Source: Pascua guehoae (lineage: Eukaryota > Basidiomycota > Tremellomycetes > Trichosporonales > Trichosporonaceae). From it: DNA of 64,000 bases. Shown one piece after another: positions 22,388-32,790 of the stretch; position 1 is the first letter of the stretch; every line of letters begins with the position of its first letter. The notes beneath the pieces were generated by a model. The model saw only the letters and a list, made by a program, of their open reading frames with translations, was not told the origin of the DNA and ran no database searches. The position numbers and the translations under genes are program-made. The stretch lies in NCBI GenBank assembly GCA_001600415.1, contig BCJX01000004.1, forward strand, positions 2,007,064-2,071,063, in the 5' to 3' direction.

Positions 22388-24454
22388 TCAGGATGCGTGC
22401 GAGAGGATCAGGCGCTCTTCGAGCTCGCTAGGCCCCGCGAACCGCTTGCGCCCGTCGATAAACCACGTTGCAGCGCACATGATGAATACGATCCCAACAA
22501 CGACGACGACCCAGTTCATCGTGGCCCCCGACGTGACTGGGATTGCAGGTGGGAAGAGGAAGCACACGGATGTAACGAGGAGGAATACGAGTGCGGCCAA
22601 GTTGATCGGGCCTGTTGGTCGTCAGTCAAGTTTTAGGAGAGAAAGAAGCACTCCAAGGACTCACGGCGCCAGCGGCCGAGCGAGTAGCGCGGGTGGGTAT
22701 CGTGGTATTCTTCAAAGGCTCGCTGGCCACGTAGGAACGCGAGAAGAACTGCAGATCAGCAACAATTCATCAGGGTGAGGGGTTGCGACGCACTCGGGAC
22801 AAAGTACGATATCTGGAGGAGCACGACCGAAGATGAGAGAATGGCGTTGAGCGCCACAGACGAGCCAAGGTCTGCGTTGTGAGTGGATGGTACACGTGGA
22901 GACGACTCACTGATAAGACCAAAGACCACGACCCAGACAGTACAGAAGATGATACTCTGGACGGGTACCTTGAGGGTAGGATGAACAGGCGAGAGCCAGC
23001 GCGAGAGGTGACCAATGCCGCGGTCGCGAGCGATGGAGAGAAGCATGCGGCTCGAGATGGTAATTAGGACCTGCTGCACGAAAATGAACGCCATGAGGTT
23101 GAACATGATCATACACGTTGCCTGACCCATCAGCATGGAGCTTTGGTTCCGTACTCACGCCGACTTTGCTGTTCGTTGCCTGGTAGTAGATTGTGAGCAG
23201 AGGACCCGTCGTTTCCCCCGAGTTGAGAACGTCTGTGAAGCTAGTGAGGCAGAACAGGAGCACAATCATAAAGATCCACGATGTCACAGTGCCCATGAGG
23301 ACAGCGCTGACCATGACCTGCGGCGCGTTGTTGGCAGGATTCGGCATCTCTTCAATCATATGCGTCGCGGCGTCGAATCCCGTGAGGCCAAAGACAGACT
23401 GCAACAGGCCAAGGATGAAGGCCATGCCGTTTGGCCACTGGTTGTTGTCAGCAAAGCAGCAGTCGAAAATGAGCGAATTCTTGCTTACACCGGTCTCGTT
23501 GGTCCATGACGCAAAGACCTCTTTCGCTGGCTGGTATCGTCCCTTTGCACACGCCAGGCACGTGATGACGACAGTAATGATGCCGACAATGCTCCACATG
23601 CCAGCAAAGCGGTCAATGTGGGGCAGGAGGCGGACGGCGAACACGTTGAGGATAAAGGCCTGCGCGACAAACCCAAGGTAGATGAGAAACTGTTGCCAGG
23701 TCTTGGCCTCAAATGTCGGGTGCCAGAGGGATATGATGCCTGTGACAAAGGTGGAGCCGAGCGCGGCGGCCGTCGCCGCTAGTGCAATCCACCCCCCTGT
23801 TGCCATCCAGCCAGTGAAGAACGACACCCCGTTCTTGTACCGTTTAGGCGCCATGATATCTAGTCCAGTCAGTCGTCGTTCAGGCTGCTATACGTACAAG
23901 CCCAGTCGTACTGGCCACCACTCATCGGGAAGGAGTGACAGATTTCAGCGCTGTTGTCAGCGGCCGCTCAGCACGCTTGGCCATTGGCTGTTACTTACAG
24001 GGAGACACACATCAGGAGGGTCCCCACGGCGGAAGTGAGGAGACCCCAGATCATGGACACACTCCCTCCAGATGGCAAAACGAGACCAAGGCTATCCCAG
24101 AGTTAGCGCAACCGCATCATGTAGATCTCGGTGTACTCACGAAGCAGACCTGGGATATGGTTAGCGAATCAGTGAACAACGCGTGCCTCGTCAGTGGCGT
24201 TGCAGAGCGACCCACATTGCTGTCACACGCCGTCAGCTCAATCGCTCGCCACTCTGCCAAGAAGACGACATACCAGTCCAGCTGTTCAAGAGTGTAAACG
24301 CCAGTCCGAGACTGGACAGAAAGGAAAAGTTGCGTTCGAGCTGGACCTCCGTCTCGACGATGGAGAGCCGGCGAGTAAGCACGCCGCCCTTGTCCACCAA
24401 TGGTCCGTCGGACGGCGGCGCGCTGTGCTCATTGAACTCGCTCTCATTCTTCAT
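22388..24454 (-). CDS. APC-superfamily amino acid/GABA/choline-type permease with microexons
   Basis: Minus strand, ten exons: 24454-24274, 24219-24216 (4 nt), 24149-24141 (9 nt), 24091-23999, 23950-23898, 23859-23159, 23121-22911, 22871-22794, 22748-22665 and 22611-22388 (1638 nt, 545 residues). Family landmarks: FSFLSSLGLAFTLLNSW, then TAMSASLGLVLPSGG, which is only restored when both microexons are included, SLAEICHSFPMSGGQYDWA, VFGLTGFDAATHMIEEMPN (helix 6 region) and SSRMLLSIARDRG. This is the fungal GABA/choline-type branch of amino-acid permeases, a plasma-membrane proton symporter. The substrate is not readable. Start ATG at 24454 is preceded by a 57-nt homopolymer in the leader or promoter. 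Confidence 0.87.
24141..24149 (-). other. 9-nt microexon (GTCTGCTTC) of the amino-acid permease gene
   Basis: Flanked by gctaaccatatcccag on one side and gtgagtac on the other (minus strand). It supplies the Ser-Ala-Ser part of the conserved motif. Confidence 0.88.
24216..24219 (-). other. 4-nt microexon (CAAT) of the amino-acid permease gene
   Basis: The minus strand reads TGGACTG|gtatgt...gtgacag|CAAT|gtgggt. With this exon and the next 9-nt exon the protein reads WTAMSASLGLVLPSGG, the conserved helix 1-2 junction of the family. Without it the frame is lost. Confidence 0.88.
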
Positions 24455-24475
24455 CGTGGGTGGCTGGGGTGGCTG

Positions 24476-24477
<2 letters not shown>

Positions 24478-24534
<57 letters not shown>
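24478..24534. repeat. 57-nt poly-G (poly-C on minus) homopolymer
   Basis: An uninterrupted run of 57 G, lying 24 nt upstream of the start codon of the minus-strand amino-acid permease. It would be poly-C in that leader or promoter. Homopolymers of this length are rare and hard to sequence, so the length is uncertain. Confidence 0.95.
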
Positions 24535-24535
<1 letters not shown>

Positions 24536-26331
24536 GGGCTAGTAGAGGGTAGGATCACAGATCAGTAAGGGTGCAATCAGAGGGGAGAAGGGTGTTCATG
24601 TCGTGTGAGCAGGATGGAACGCGGTCCTTATACTATGCAGCTCCATCGGTATGGCTGCATGAGATCCTGCCCGATAGCGGGCCCGTGGTACCGTAGTGGA
24701 GTGGGTACGACGTGGCCCATTTCGGTCATTCCATGTTGTTCGCAGTCTATTTTTACTTTGGTCTGGCGATCTGGCGACTGGCTCTGGGCCCAGTGGCGGC
24801 GGCGGTTTAATTATCGGTGGAGCCGCCTGTTGACAACTACGTACACCACCAGACCCTGCCCGGAAGACACTTGTGCCTAGGTCCCGGTTGAATCGCGGAG
24901 GAGATGGTGGCTAATTCGCTAATTTGCATCAAGATTTGACATCCCGTATCATTGGAATCAGCTCCACCGCATAGATATCTCTTGGCAGATATCACCAACA
25001 TGTGTATAAGGGCGATTCCTGGCGGAGTTGAGTTCTGGAAACTGGTTCCATGGACATACAGACATGTGACGCCAAGATCAAACCATGGTTCAAGCGAGCT
25101 CCAATGGGGCCCCCAGAGGTCCCGCAACCGAGGTCGAGAACCGCCCCTTGCTGGCAGCTCTTGGCATGCATTGGCGAGAATTCCTTGCGAATCTTGGTCG
25201 CGACCTGCTGCATGCTGCAGGAGTACGGCCACGCGCGCGTTCCAGCCAACGTTCGCGGCCTTGAGGGCCGAATCCTCGGCGACGCACGGATCGGTGCGCA
25301 ATGCGGCATCGGACGACATGGCGTCCGGACTGCGGACCAAGGACGCCCCTGGTCACTCTGCTTGCGCCGAAAGGAAATGGTGTGTACACCAGCCAACCCA
25401 ACGGCCCTTACAGGTGCCGCCGCGGCAGTAACCCTGCTCATCTACCCGACCTCCCAACGCGCGTTTTACACCATCGCTCGACTTACTGTATAGCTTCAGA
25501 GCCGTAATTACATTCCGTCGTGTACATAACCCGCAACAACGCCTCCTTGTCCTCCCCTACCGCTACGACGTTTGCGTCAACGCGGCGCTGCTTCTTCTTG
25601 CCCCATTCTGTTGGCATTGGCCTTTAGGGGCCTCGATTTTCCCTTTGTCGTAGACCTGTATGCGAACTATACGTTTGACGGGATCTGTCATGCCCCAGAC
25701 CCGGTCATTGGGGATTGACCTCTCAAACACGACCTCTTCCGCCCCGCCCAGGGGCTGTTCGACGTCGTAAACCTAGCCTCGGGCCCGGCATCCGCACCAT
25801 CCTTGACGCGATTCGTTGCCAGCTAGAGCAATGACAACATCGGACCTACGACTTATGACTAGTGCGGGACGGTTGCTCGCTTGAGATGATTCAGTAATAT
25901 GGAAAGGACGGTCTGGTCGTACCAGACCGCTTCGACATTGACGCTGAAAGGTCGGGCATGGAAGGCGGTAAAGTGGACCCTATCGAGGCCCCAGTGCTTC
26001 AGAAGTTGGAGTAAGGCACGATTAGAAGAGCTGCGGTTGTAGAGAGCGAGTGAGAGAGTGGATAACGACGACTGAACTTGCATGTGTTATACAAACATCT
26101 GTAGGTTCTGTAGAGTGGGCCCTTGGTGCTCTTGGTCGAAGTTTCTCGTCCTCCTCATCGTGGCAAGCCGGCAAGGGCACTAGATGAGCACACGCAACCA
26201 CCTAGTTTCCCAAACCCGACTCGCCCTCTGCCAACATCCCTGCCCGAATTCGCACCTTCACGTGCCGCTGACACTCCGTTTGTCCCCTCACTCGAGGTGC
26301 GAGGTAGATTTGTCCTGCGAACCCCGCGTAT
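24535..26331. other. Intergenic with a diverged dispersed repeat copy
   Basis: 1.8 kb between the amino-acid permease promoter and the 3' end of the next sugar permease. It holds copy 1 of a dispersed repeat (24829-25195). It also contains a coding-like but broken stretch at about 25625-25840 (for example FPFVVDLYANYTFDG then stops). Nothing else is supported. Confidence 0.5.
24829..25195. repeat. Dispersed repeat, copy 1
   Basis: About 370 bp similar by eye (roughly 75-80 percent) to 36530-36845, in the same orientation. Shared blocks include TGTTGACAA, AAGACACTTGTG, ATCAAGATTTGACATC, ATATCTCTTGGCAGATA, GCCTGGCGGAG-like sequence and TTGGCGAGAATTCCT. On the minus strand both copies translate to a similar peptide (AKRYLCGG.DSN and GRVW.CT), but both are broken by stops. 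No inverted termini or target duplications were found. Confidence 0.7.
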
Positions 26332-28175
26332 TCACATTCTCCAGCTTCCATTAGTCAGGTTCTCGTGGCTGCTCGCAATACCCACCTCATGACCGTGCTT
26401 TGCCTTGGCGGCAATCGACCTGTCCTCATCTGTTTCAAGACCAGCGCCGTGAGCGGCGAGCCTGGCACCGAGGCCCGACGTCTTGTAATTTTTGAACTGC
26501 CAGGCCTTGAGGTTGGCCTCGAACATTTCTTCAGTCTCTTCGAGGGACCGGCCCTTGAGCTCGGGAACAAAGAAGATGGAGAAGAGGAGGAAGAAGATGC
26601 ACAGGCCGCCCCAAATGAAGCCGACCTTGGCGCCGAGACCCGCGTAAGGCTTGTTGAGAAGGTAGGGCGAAGAGTACGTTACCGCGAACGCGCTGGTGAC
26701 ATCGACAAGGGTACCGATGGCGAAGGCTAGGTGTAAGTGGACAGCAGACTGTGTAGTGGTAGACCTACTCTTCTTGCGGAGGCGTGTGGAGGATACTTCC
26801 GCACCGACAGTGAAGCACAGTTGATTGAGCGAGCAGGTGACGAAAAACTTGAACAGCAGGATACACGCGATCATCATGTTGAGAGCGCTGTAGCTTGGGT
26901 TCGACTTTGTGCCGAGCCCACCGAGCAGGAACAGGAAGAATGCCTGGAAGGCACAGCCAATAATTAGAATGGGCTGGTACGTTAGCAACTCTTCAACTGG
27001 GCGCAGCTCACGCGACGTCCAGTCCTGTCGACAATGAGACCACCACTGAGTGTCGAGATGAGGCCAATGACGGCCTTGATAGTCGAGTACGTGTACGCCT
27101 GCGATGAACGGCCAAGGGCGACATACTGCGTCATTAGCAGCCGTTGAAAGGCGTGTGGTAGGGTTTACTCACCAGTGTGGGAGCGTAAGCAGTGACAAAC
27201 TGATTACCACTGAGCTGGTTGCCACCCCAGAGCGTGGCGCAGATAATCGTCCGACGCAGGTTGTTGCCGCGGAAGCACTGGATCCAGGAAGCAGACCCTT
27301 CCATGGCACGCTCAGACTCGATAGCCTGCTCAATAGCTTGGGTTTCGAGCTCAACCCAGCCATCATCATAGTCGGCCTGCGATCGAATGCGCTTCACGAC
27401 AGCCAAACCCTCTTCGCGACGACCCTTCTGGATCAGCCAGCGCGGCGAGGTCGGGCAAAAGGCCATGCCGAGCACAAGTACGACAAGAGGTGCGAACTGC
27501 ATACCGCACGCGATGAGCCAGCCAGAAGAGTCGGTACGGTGCGAGAGGGCGTTGATCGCCCCGTTTGCCCAGCAGCTGCCCACGTTGAGCATAATGGGAT
27601 AGACGGCGATGAAGAAGCCACGGTACGCTGGTGCTACAACCTTGATGGTTAGCCTGTGTGACATGGGTGAATAAGTCTACTCACTTCGGCAATGTAGAGA
27701 GGCGCCACGTTCTCGGGGAAGCCCATGGCCATGTACAGGATAGTGCGTCCGACGAGGAAGACCTGCCATTTCTTGGCGATCATCTCGATGACAATACCGA
27801 CGGTTTGAATAGCGCCGCAAATAAGCATTGCAGTCTTTGGGCCAAATTGCTCGTTGGTCTTGTTGGCCAGCAGGATGCCAAAGACCTTGCCAATCCATAC
27901 AAACGAGTTGAGCATACTCTGTTGACCAGTCGTGATCTTCTTCAGTCCGTCGGCGTTCGTGTAGGTGCCAAACGTGTTGAGCCAGGTCTTTGTGGTCTGA
28001 AGCGCACCGAACATGGCCGTGTCGCTGCAGTTAGCTTTGTTACATACAATAACACTCACTAGCCAAAGAGCAAACCGCTCATGGAAAAGATAAAGACGGT
28101 GTACCACACCAGCGGCACGGTGCTCTTGAAGATGCCCCCGTCCACGGAGAAGATGCTGCCTTTACCCCCTGCCAT
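26332..28175 (-). CDS. MFS sugar porter
   Basis: Minus strand, six exons: 28175-28060, 28024-27685, 27640-27173, 27125-27012, 26973-26769 and 26726-26332 (1638 nt, 545 residues). Sugar-porter motifs: FSMSGLLFGYDTAMFG in helix 1, NEQFGPKTAM in loop 2-3, GRTILYMAMGFPENVAPLYIAEV in helix 4-5, APAYRG, SPRWLIQKGRREE after helix 6, GNQLSGNQFV in helix 7, GGLIVDRTGRR in loop 8-9 and VPELKGRSLEETEEMFE at the end. This is a classic hexose/alpha-glucoside-type plasma-membrane proton symporter. The start is the first ATG, and the leader is shared with a divergent aldolase gene 520 nt away. Two introns use AAG acceptors or are only 35 nt. Confidence 0.88.
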
Positions 28176-28695
28176 TGTGATGCTGTGAGTTCAAGTTCGA
28201 TGAGTGTGGGAAACCCCGCATCCTCAAAAGGCTCTTTATGTTGCCCCCCGGGGCCGCGATCGATTGATGGTCGGTCCGGGATCCGGGAAGTCAAGGTAAT
28301 GGTTGAAGATGGATGACTCCACATTGGAGGTGTCAAATGTCAGTTGAGTAGCAGCGCTTAGGACGCGGAGCAAGTTTTATCGGACTCGTCCGCCACGCGC
28401 GGGGGGGATCCGAGATCGGGTGGTGCGCCTCGTTTGTACAGAGCCAACAGCATTGAAGAATTGGTCCGGGACCTCCCCGGTCGGCATCTCCCCGGACTGG
28501 GTTCTCCCCGGATGGGGTTCTGCCCGAATATGTTTCCCAGAACTGCTTTCGAGGTCGTTCGCGCCCGACGTTGTTCCAGTACTGCACACTGCGGCCCGAA
28601 GTGCCGGGACCGGTTGATGATGAGGCAGCAGTATATCATCTTAAGACTAACTGACCTTAGTTTTCCACTGACATTCGCTCTGTTCCTCTCGCACC
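28176..28695. promoter_or_regulatory. Shared divergent promoter, sugar permease / HpcH-HpaI aldolase
   Basis: 520 nt between divergent starts. It contains a roughly 16-bp tandem array (see next entry) and many CGG/CCG triplets, the half-sites bound by Zn2Cys6 regulators. A Zn2Cys6 gene lies 1.5 kb downstream of the aldolase. Co-regulation is inferred from layout only. Confidence 0.45.
28473..28535. repeat. Four-unit ~16-bp tandem array with CTCCCCGG core
   Basis: The core CTCCCCGG starts at 28473, 28488 and 28504, and a degenerate CTGCCCG starts at 28520, so spacing is 15-16 bp. The intervening bases are also similar (units 2 and 3 share GGTTCTCCCCGGA-like context). CGG is a Zn2Cys6 half-site; spacing is about 1.5 helical turns. 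Confidence 0.7.
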
Positions 28696-29642
28696 ATGAC
28701 CAACCCCACAATCATCACCGCCAGGACGACGAGCATCCACAACCCCCGGCTACGGTTGCTCAACAAGCTGCGAGCTGGCGAGACGCCATTGATGACATTC
28801 ATGGCCATTCCTTCAGCACGCATGGCTCAGATTGTCGCGTCCACTGGCGTGGATGTAAGTCTCCCCTCCGTCGCTGCTGTTGACTGTTTCAGGCCGTGAT
28901 CATCGACTGCGAGCACGGCCACATTAGTGACGACAGCATGCATCATGCAGTCAGCGCCATTGCTGCGTCTGGCGTGTCTCCCATTGTCCGCATTCGCAGC
29001 ACTGCCCCTGACCTCATCAAGCGTGCGTTGGATGCTGGTGCACAGTGAGTCAACGAGCGTCCCTGTGCACTAGTCGCATTCTGACACCATAACAGCGGGT
29101 TAATGGTACCGATGGTCAACACAGCAGAGCAAGCAGCCCAGGTCGTCCAAAGCTCCAAGTTCCCTCCCTTCGGCGCTCGAGGCCAGGGCTCGCCATTCCC
29201 CGGCATGGCCCACGGGCTCAGCAATCCAGAGTACCTATGCCAAGCCAACGAGACACTCCTCACCATGGTGCAGATCGAGACGGCTGAGGGCGTTGAAAAC
29301 GTTAACGCCATTTGCGCAACCCCCGGTATAGGTGAGAACTCTACGAGAAAGTCATGCTTTGCTAACAGATACGTAGACCTCGTGTTCATTGGCCCCAACG
29401 ATCTGGCCTTGTCGGTGCTCGGCTACGTGCCTGCAAAGGGCGATGAGGCGATCTTCAACAAGGCCATCGGCAGGGTGGTTGGCGCTGCACGCCAGCACGG
29501 CAAGTGGGTCGGACGTCTGGTCAACAACGGCTCGCAGGCAAGGGATGCCCGAGGTGTTTTCGATACGCTGGCCATCACGGGCGACACAAAGGCGCTGCAG
29601 AACTGGTACGCTCAGGAGCTGGCCATTGCGCGTGCCGAGTAG
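28696..29642 (+). CDS. HpcH/HpaI-family aldolase (class II 2-keto acid aldolase)
   Basis: Four exons: 28696-28854, 28893-29044, 29096-29331 and 29377-29642 (813 nt, 270 residues). Family features: AVIIDCEHGHISDDSM (about 54-69), GAHGLMVPMVNTAEQA, MVQIETAEGVENV with the metal-binding Glu, and VFIGPNDLALSVLG with the metal-binding Asp. Bacterial members are about 250-270 residues and cleave 4-hydroxy-2-oxo acids such as 4-hydroxy-2-oxoheptanedioate, 2-keto-3-deoxy-L-rhamnonate or 2-dehydro-3-deoxyglucarate to pyruvate (or oxaloacetate) plus an aldehyde. Being divergent from a sugar permease suggests a sugar-acid substrate, while the distant MhpD-type hydratase would suggest aromatic meta-cleavage. 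The sequence does not decide. Confidence 0.87.
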
Positions 29643-30190
29643 CCTGGATGGATGGGTTGTAGTTGTGGATCGGGCGATGCATATTGTGTGTCGGGAAGAG
29701 AATGAGTTCCGTCGGACAAAGGGTTCAGATGGGTCAGTTTGATGCAGAGTCAGAGAACAAGAGTTCCACGGCATGCGCGTTCGAAGTCGATACCGTGTTC
29801 ACAGGTGACTGACTTCTTCCCACTGTATCGCAACTGTAAATAGGACTTCTCTGTAAACCTTACTTAGTGGGGCACAGGAATCCGCGCGTGTTGACCCTTG
29901 GCAAGACAGGACCGGACAGAGAGTGATTTTGGTCAATGCAGACCGATCTCAATGCAAAGGCAGGTCTGGCACGTAAGGTTGGAATCGTGGCCAAAACGAC
30001 AGGACTAGCAGGACTGGGCCTCTGTGACACTGGTGGCAAAAGACTGGATTTTTTGCGTTATGACGTATGGCAGCTGTCCCATTTATAGATGCTTTCCATA
30101 CCCCGGAACCTCCCCGATGCCCACTTTTCTTTGTTCTCTTCTTTTCCAACATTACAAACAATCAACGCCTACAGTCATCCATTTGATGGT
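29643..30190 (+). other. Intergenic, promoter of the Zn2Cys6 gene
   Basis: 548 nt with no supported gene. The last 70 nt before 30191 are pyrimidine-rich with a CA-rich leader. Confidence 0.5.
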
Positions 30191-32595
30191 ATGCCTCCCT
30201 ATGCATCCATCAGGAGGCGGTCTGGCTCGCCATATGCCGCTGCACCACCGACAACGGCGTCCCGCGCCCCGCGTGCAGTGATCGCCTGCCAACGGTGTCG
30301 TGACAAGAAGCTCAAATGTGTCGGCGGCCGTCCATGTCGGTCGTGTACCCGTGCGGAAGCAGACTGCTCGTTTGGCGACGACGAGGACGACTTGGCAGCC
30401 CGTCTTTCACGCGCAGAAAAGACCATTGCGTCTCTCGTCTCGGACGTTGCCCAACTCAAGGAGACTGGGAGGAGAGGTCTGTCCAGGAGGCTGCACGTTG
30501 GGAGCAGCTCGGGAGTGAGTAACACTTCGCCACAGCTTTGACGCTAAGTAACACTTCACCACAGCTTTGACGCTGACGGCAGTCGGTCGTGTGGACACCG
30601 GATGGATGGTCACGGCCAGCAGAAGGAATCTCGCCGCCCGTACGCCCACCGGCTTCGCCAGCCGACCGCTTTGCGTCCATGACTCGTCCACAGACAGGGT
30701 ACACGGCGCCGTTCCCGCTGCTCATGTACAATCCTATCGCGTGGGAGAACCGTCCAAAGAGCCCGTCCCCGAGAGATGGCATTGAACGGCCGACTTTTGG
30801 GCGCACGCAGTATACTGCCAGTGTTAGCATTCGCGATGATCCAGTATCAGTAGGCCTTGTCGATACCGAGGCTGCCCTGGGGTTGTTCAACGTGTGAGTG
30901 GCGGAATGTTGCACGGTTACCTAATCCCATAAAGGTTTGTCAACCACTGCCACCCGCTCTTTCCAGTCCTCATGGACTTGCACTCGTCATCCATCACATG
31001 CGCAATGCCCGACCCTCTCGCGCCTCCTACCTCGTTCCTGCGCATTGCCCGCGAATCGTCGTTCCTCTACACGGTCATTCTAGGCATCGGCGCCCGCTTC
31101 TGCGCTCGCCAACCGCCAAGTGGTGGGGTACCTCTCATCAGCGACGAGACCCTCGACTCGATAGCAGAGCTGGCGTACGCGCACGTAGGCTTTAGTCTCT
31201 TCCGCAAAGAGTATCAGCTCGGTGACGTGCAGGCGCTCTTGCTTCTGTCGACCTGGAACCTGTACGACTTTGGACAGAATCCCGACCAGTGGATGCTCCT
31301 GGGTCACGCCTTCCGTACAGCATTACGAATCGGTATCGACAAGGCGCCTCGTATTGCTCAATTGGCCCACGCGCTCGGCCGGCTGCATGGTGAAGGACGG
31401 ATGGCCCTTACTGAGCAGTGGTTGACATGGCTGGGGTTGTATTGGTGCGTTCCGATGGTGGTGAACGCTAACATACAGTTACGACGGACTACAGAGCTTT
31501 GGCTACGGGCGTCCACGTGGGCCGTCCTTGGGTGCTGTCGATGATGAGGAGTTGCACCGGGTGGTGAAAGCGTTGCCAGAGGTATACTCCACCCCAGCCG
31601 TTCAGAGTGTGTCATTCATGGTCGCGTTGTCACAACTCACTGCTGTTCGTCCGGATTGCTATATTGAACCAGAGTTCTGACGGTTGCAGATTGTGCACGA
31701 GTTTCTGAATCGCATCTCCCCCAGGGACCCAGAAGCGGGGCGTTCAAGCACGTTGGCCGTTCTGGATATAATCAATGGCATGCTACAAAGGTGGTGTGAC
31801 AAGTGGATCAAGAGCAATGGTATGGAATCTCACCGGCACGTGCTGACGCCAGATGGTTGGTACGATGTGGGACGCTCACGAACAATGATCACTTTGTACT
31901 ATCACCACATCCGTCTTGTTGTCAACAATATCGCTCTCGACACTGCCCTCAGCTCACCTACACCCACCCCCGAGCTCGAGAACATTAACCGCGCGCTGGA
32001 GTCGGCCGTTGCCGTCGTCACATTGCACCAGGAAGACTATGCCGAGTCCCGTGCTCTATTTTACTGTGGAACGGTACGTTGGCCAACACAGAGGCTAAGA
32101 GAGTCTACTTAGAGGGGGTAGGCGTATATCGGTGAACCTGACTGATTCCAGTATGCGGTTGTAACACTTCCGCACGCCGCCCTCTTCTGCATCCGCCTCC
32201 TGCTTTCCAAACTCCCAGGTCTCCCCGATCACACGCTCCACATGTGCATTCGGGAGGCCATCACCACACTTCTGGGAGAAGATTATAGCCGTACAGGCAT
32301 GCGCGAATACTACGGCAACGTCCTCGAGGGCATCTGTCAACATGCCAACATCAACCTCTCCCCAGACGTCGACCCCTTCGCCGCCAGTTATGACATCTCG
32401 CAACAACCAGTCATTGGTGCCGTGGCCAACCTTCCAACCGACCTCGACTGGCTCATGTTTCCCCAAATGAACCAGAACTCTGGCGACCAGTGGGACATGG
32501 GACAGGCGGGCAATCTTCTTGCGCTGCTGGAGTCTGCGCAGAGCGGGGGGGATGGCTTGTATTCAGGGCGGTCAGCTCTGAGTGATCGTATGTAG
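30191..32595 (+). CDS. Zn(II)2Cys6 fungal-specific transcription factor
   Basis: Six exons: 30191-30514, 30583-30893, 30935-31444, 31479-31644, 31690-32073 and 32152-32595 (2139 nt, 712 residues). The Zn2Cys6 cluster is CQRCRDKKLKC then CRSC and a final Cys (residues 33-60, spacing C2C6C5C2C6C). A linker is followed by a short coiled coil (LAARLSRAEKTIASLVSDVAQLK, about 75-95). The fungal trans domain starts near residue 230 (FVNHCHPLFPVL) with FLYTVILGIGARF, LLLSTWNLYDFGQNPDQWMLLGHAFRTALRIGID and WLTWLGLYWCYDG. The Met at 30191 is chosen because the frame upstream lacks protein character and this gives the usual short N-tail. The first intron (68 nt) contains a 29-bp tandem duplication. It is a candidate regulator of the surrounding sugar and CAZyme genes; this is unproven. 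Confidence 0.9.
30518..30575 (+). repeat. 29-bp tandem duplication inside intron 1 of the Zn2Cys6 gene
   Basis: Two copies, 30518-30546 and 30547-30575, differing at two positions (g/a in cttcGcc versus cttcAcc, and the last base). Removing one copy would leave a 39-nt intron, the usual size here. Each copy carries a CCACAG acceptor-like site. Using either would bring a stop into frame; the functional acceptor is gacggcag at 30582. Confidence 0.85.
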
Positions 32596-32790
32596 AACCA
32601 CGTGCTGTTATCACTGAACAAATCTTCACACGCGTTGGCGACACTCGGACTGTATGGACCTGGCATCGTACGATAGTGCACTGCCTGTTCGAGACTCGTA
32701 CCTGACCGTGCTCGAGCCGCGTCCGAGACGCATTCACCTCGAATTGGAGAGCGCACTCACCGACTGCGACCCGGGGTGACATAAACTGCC

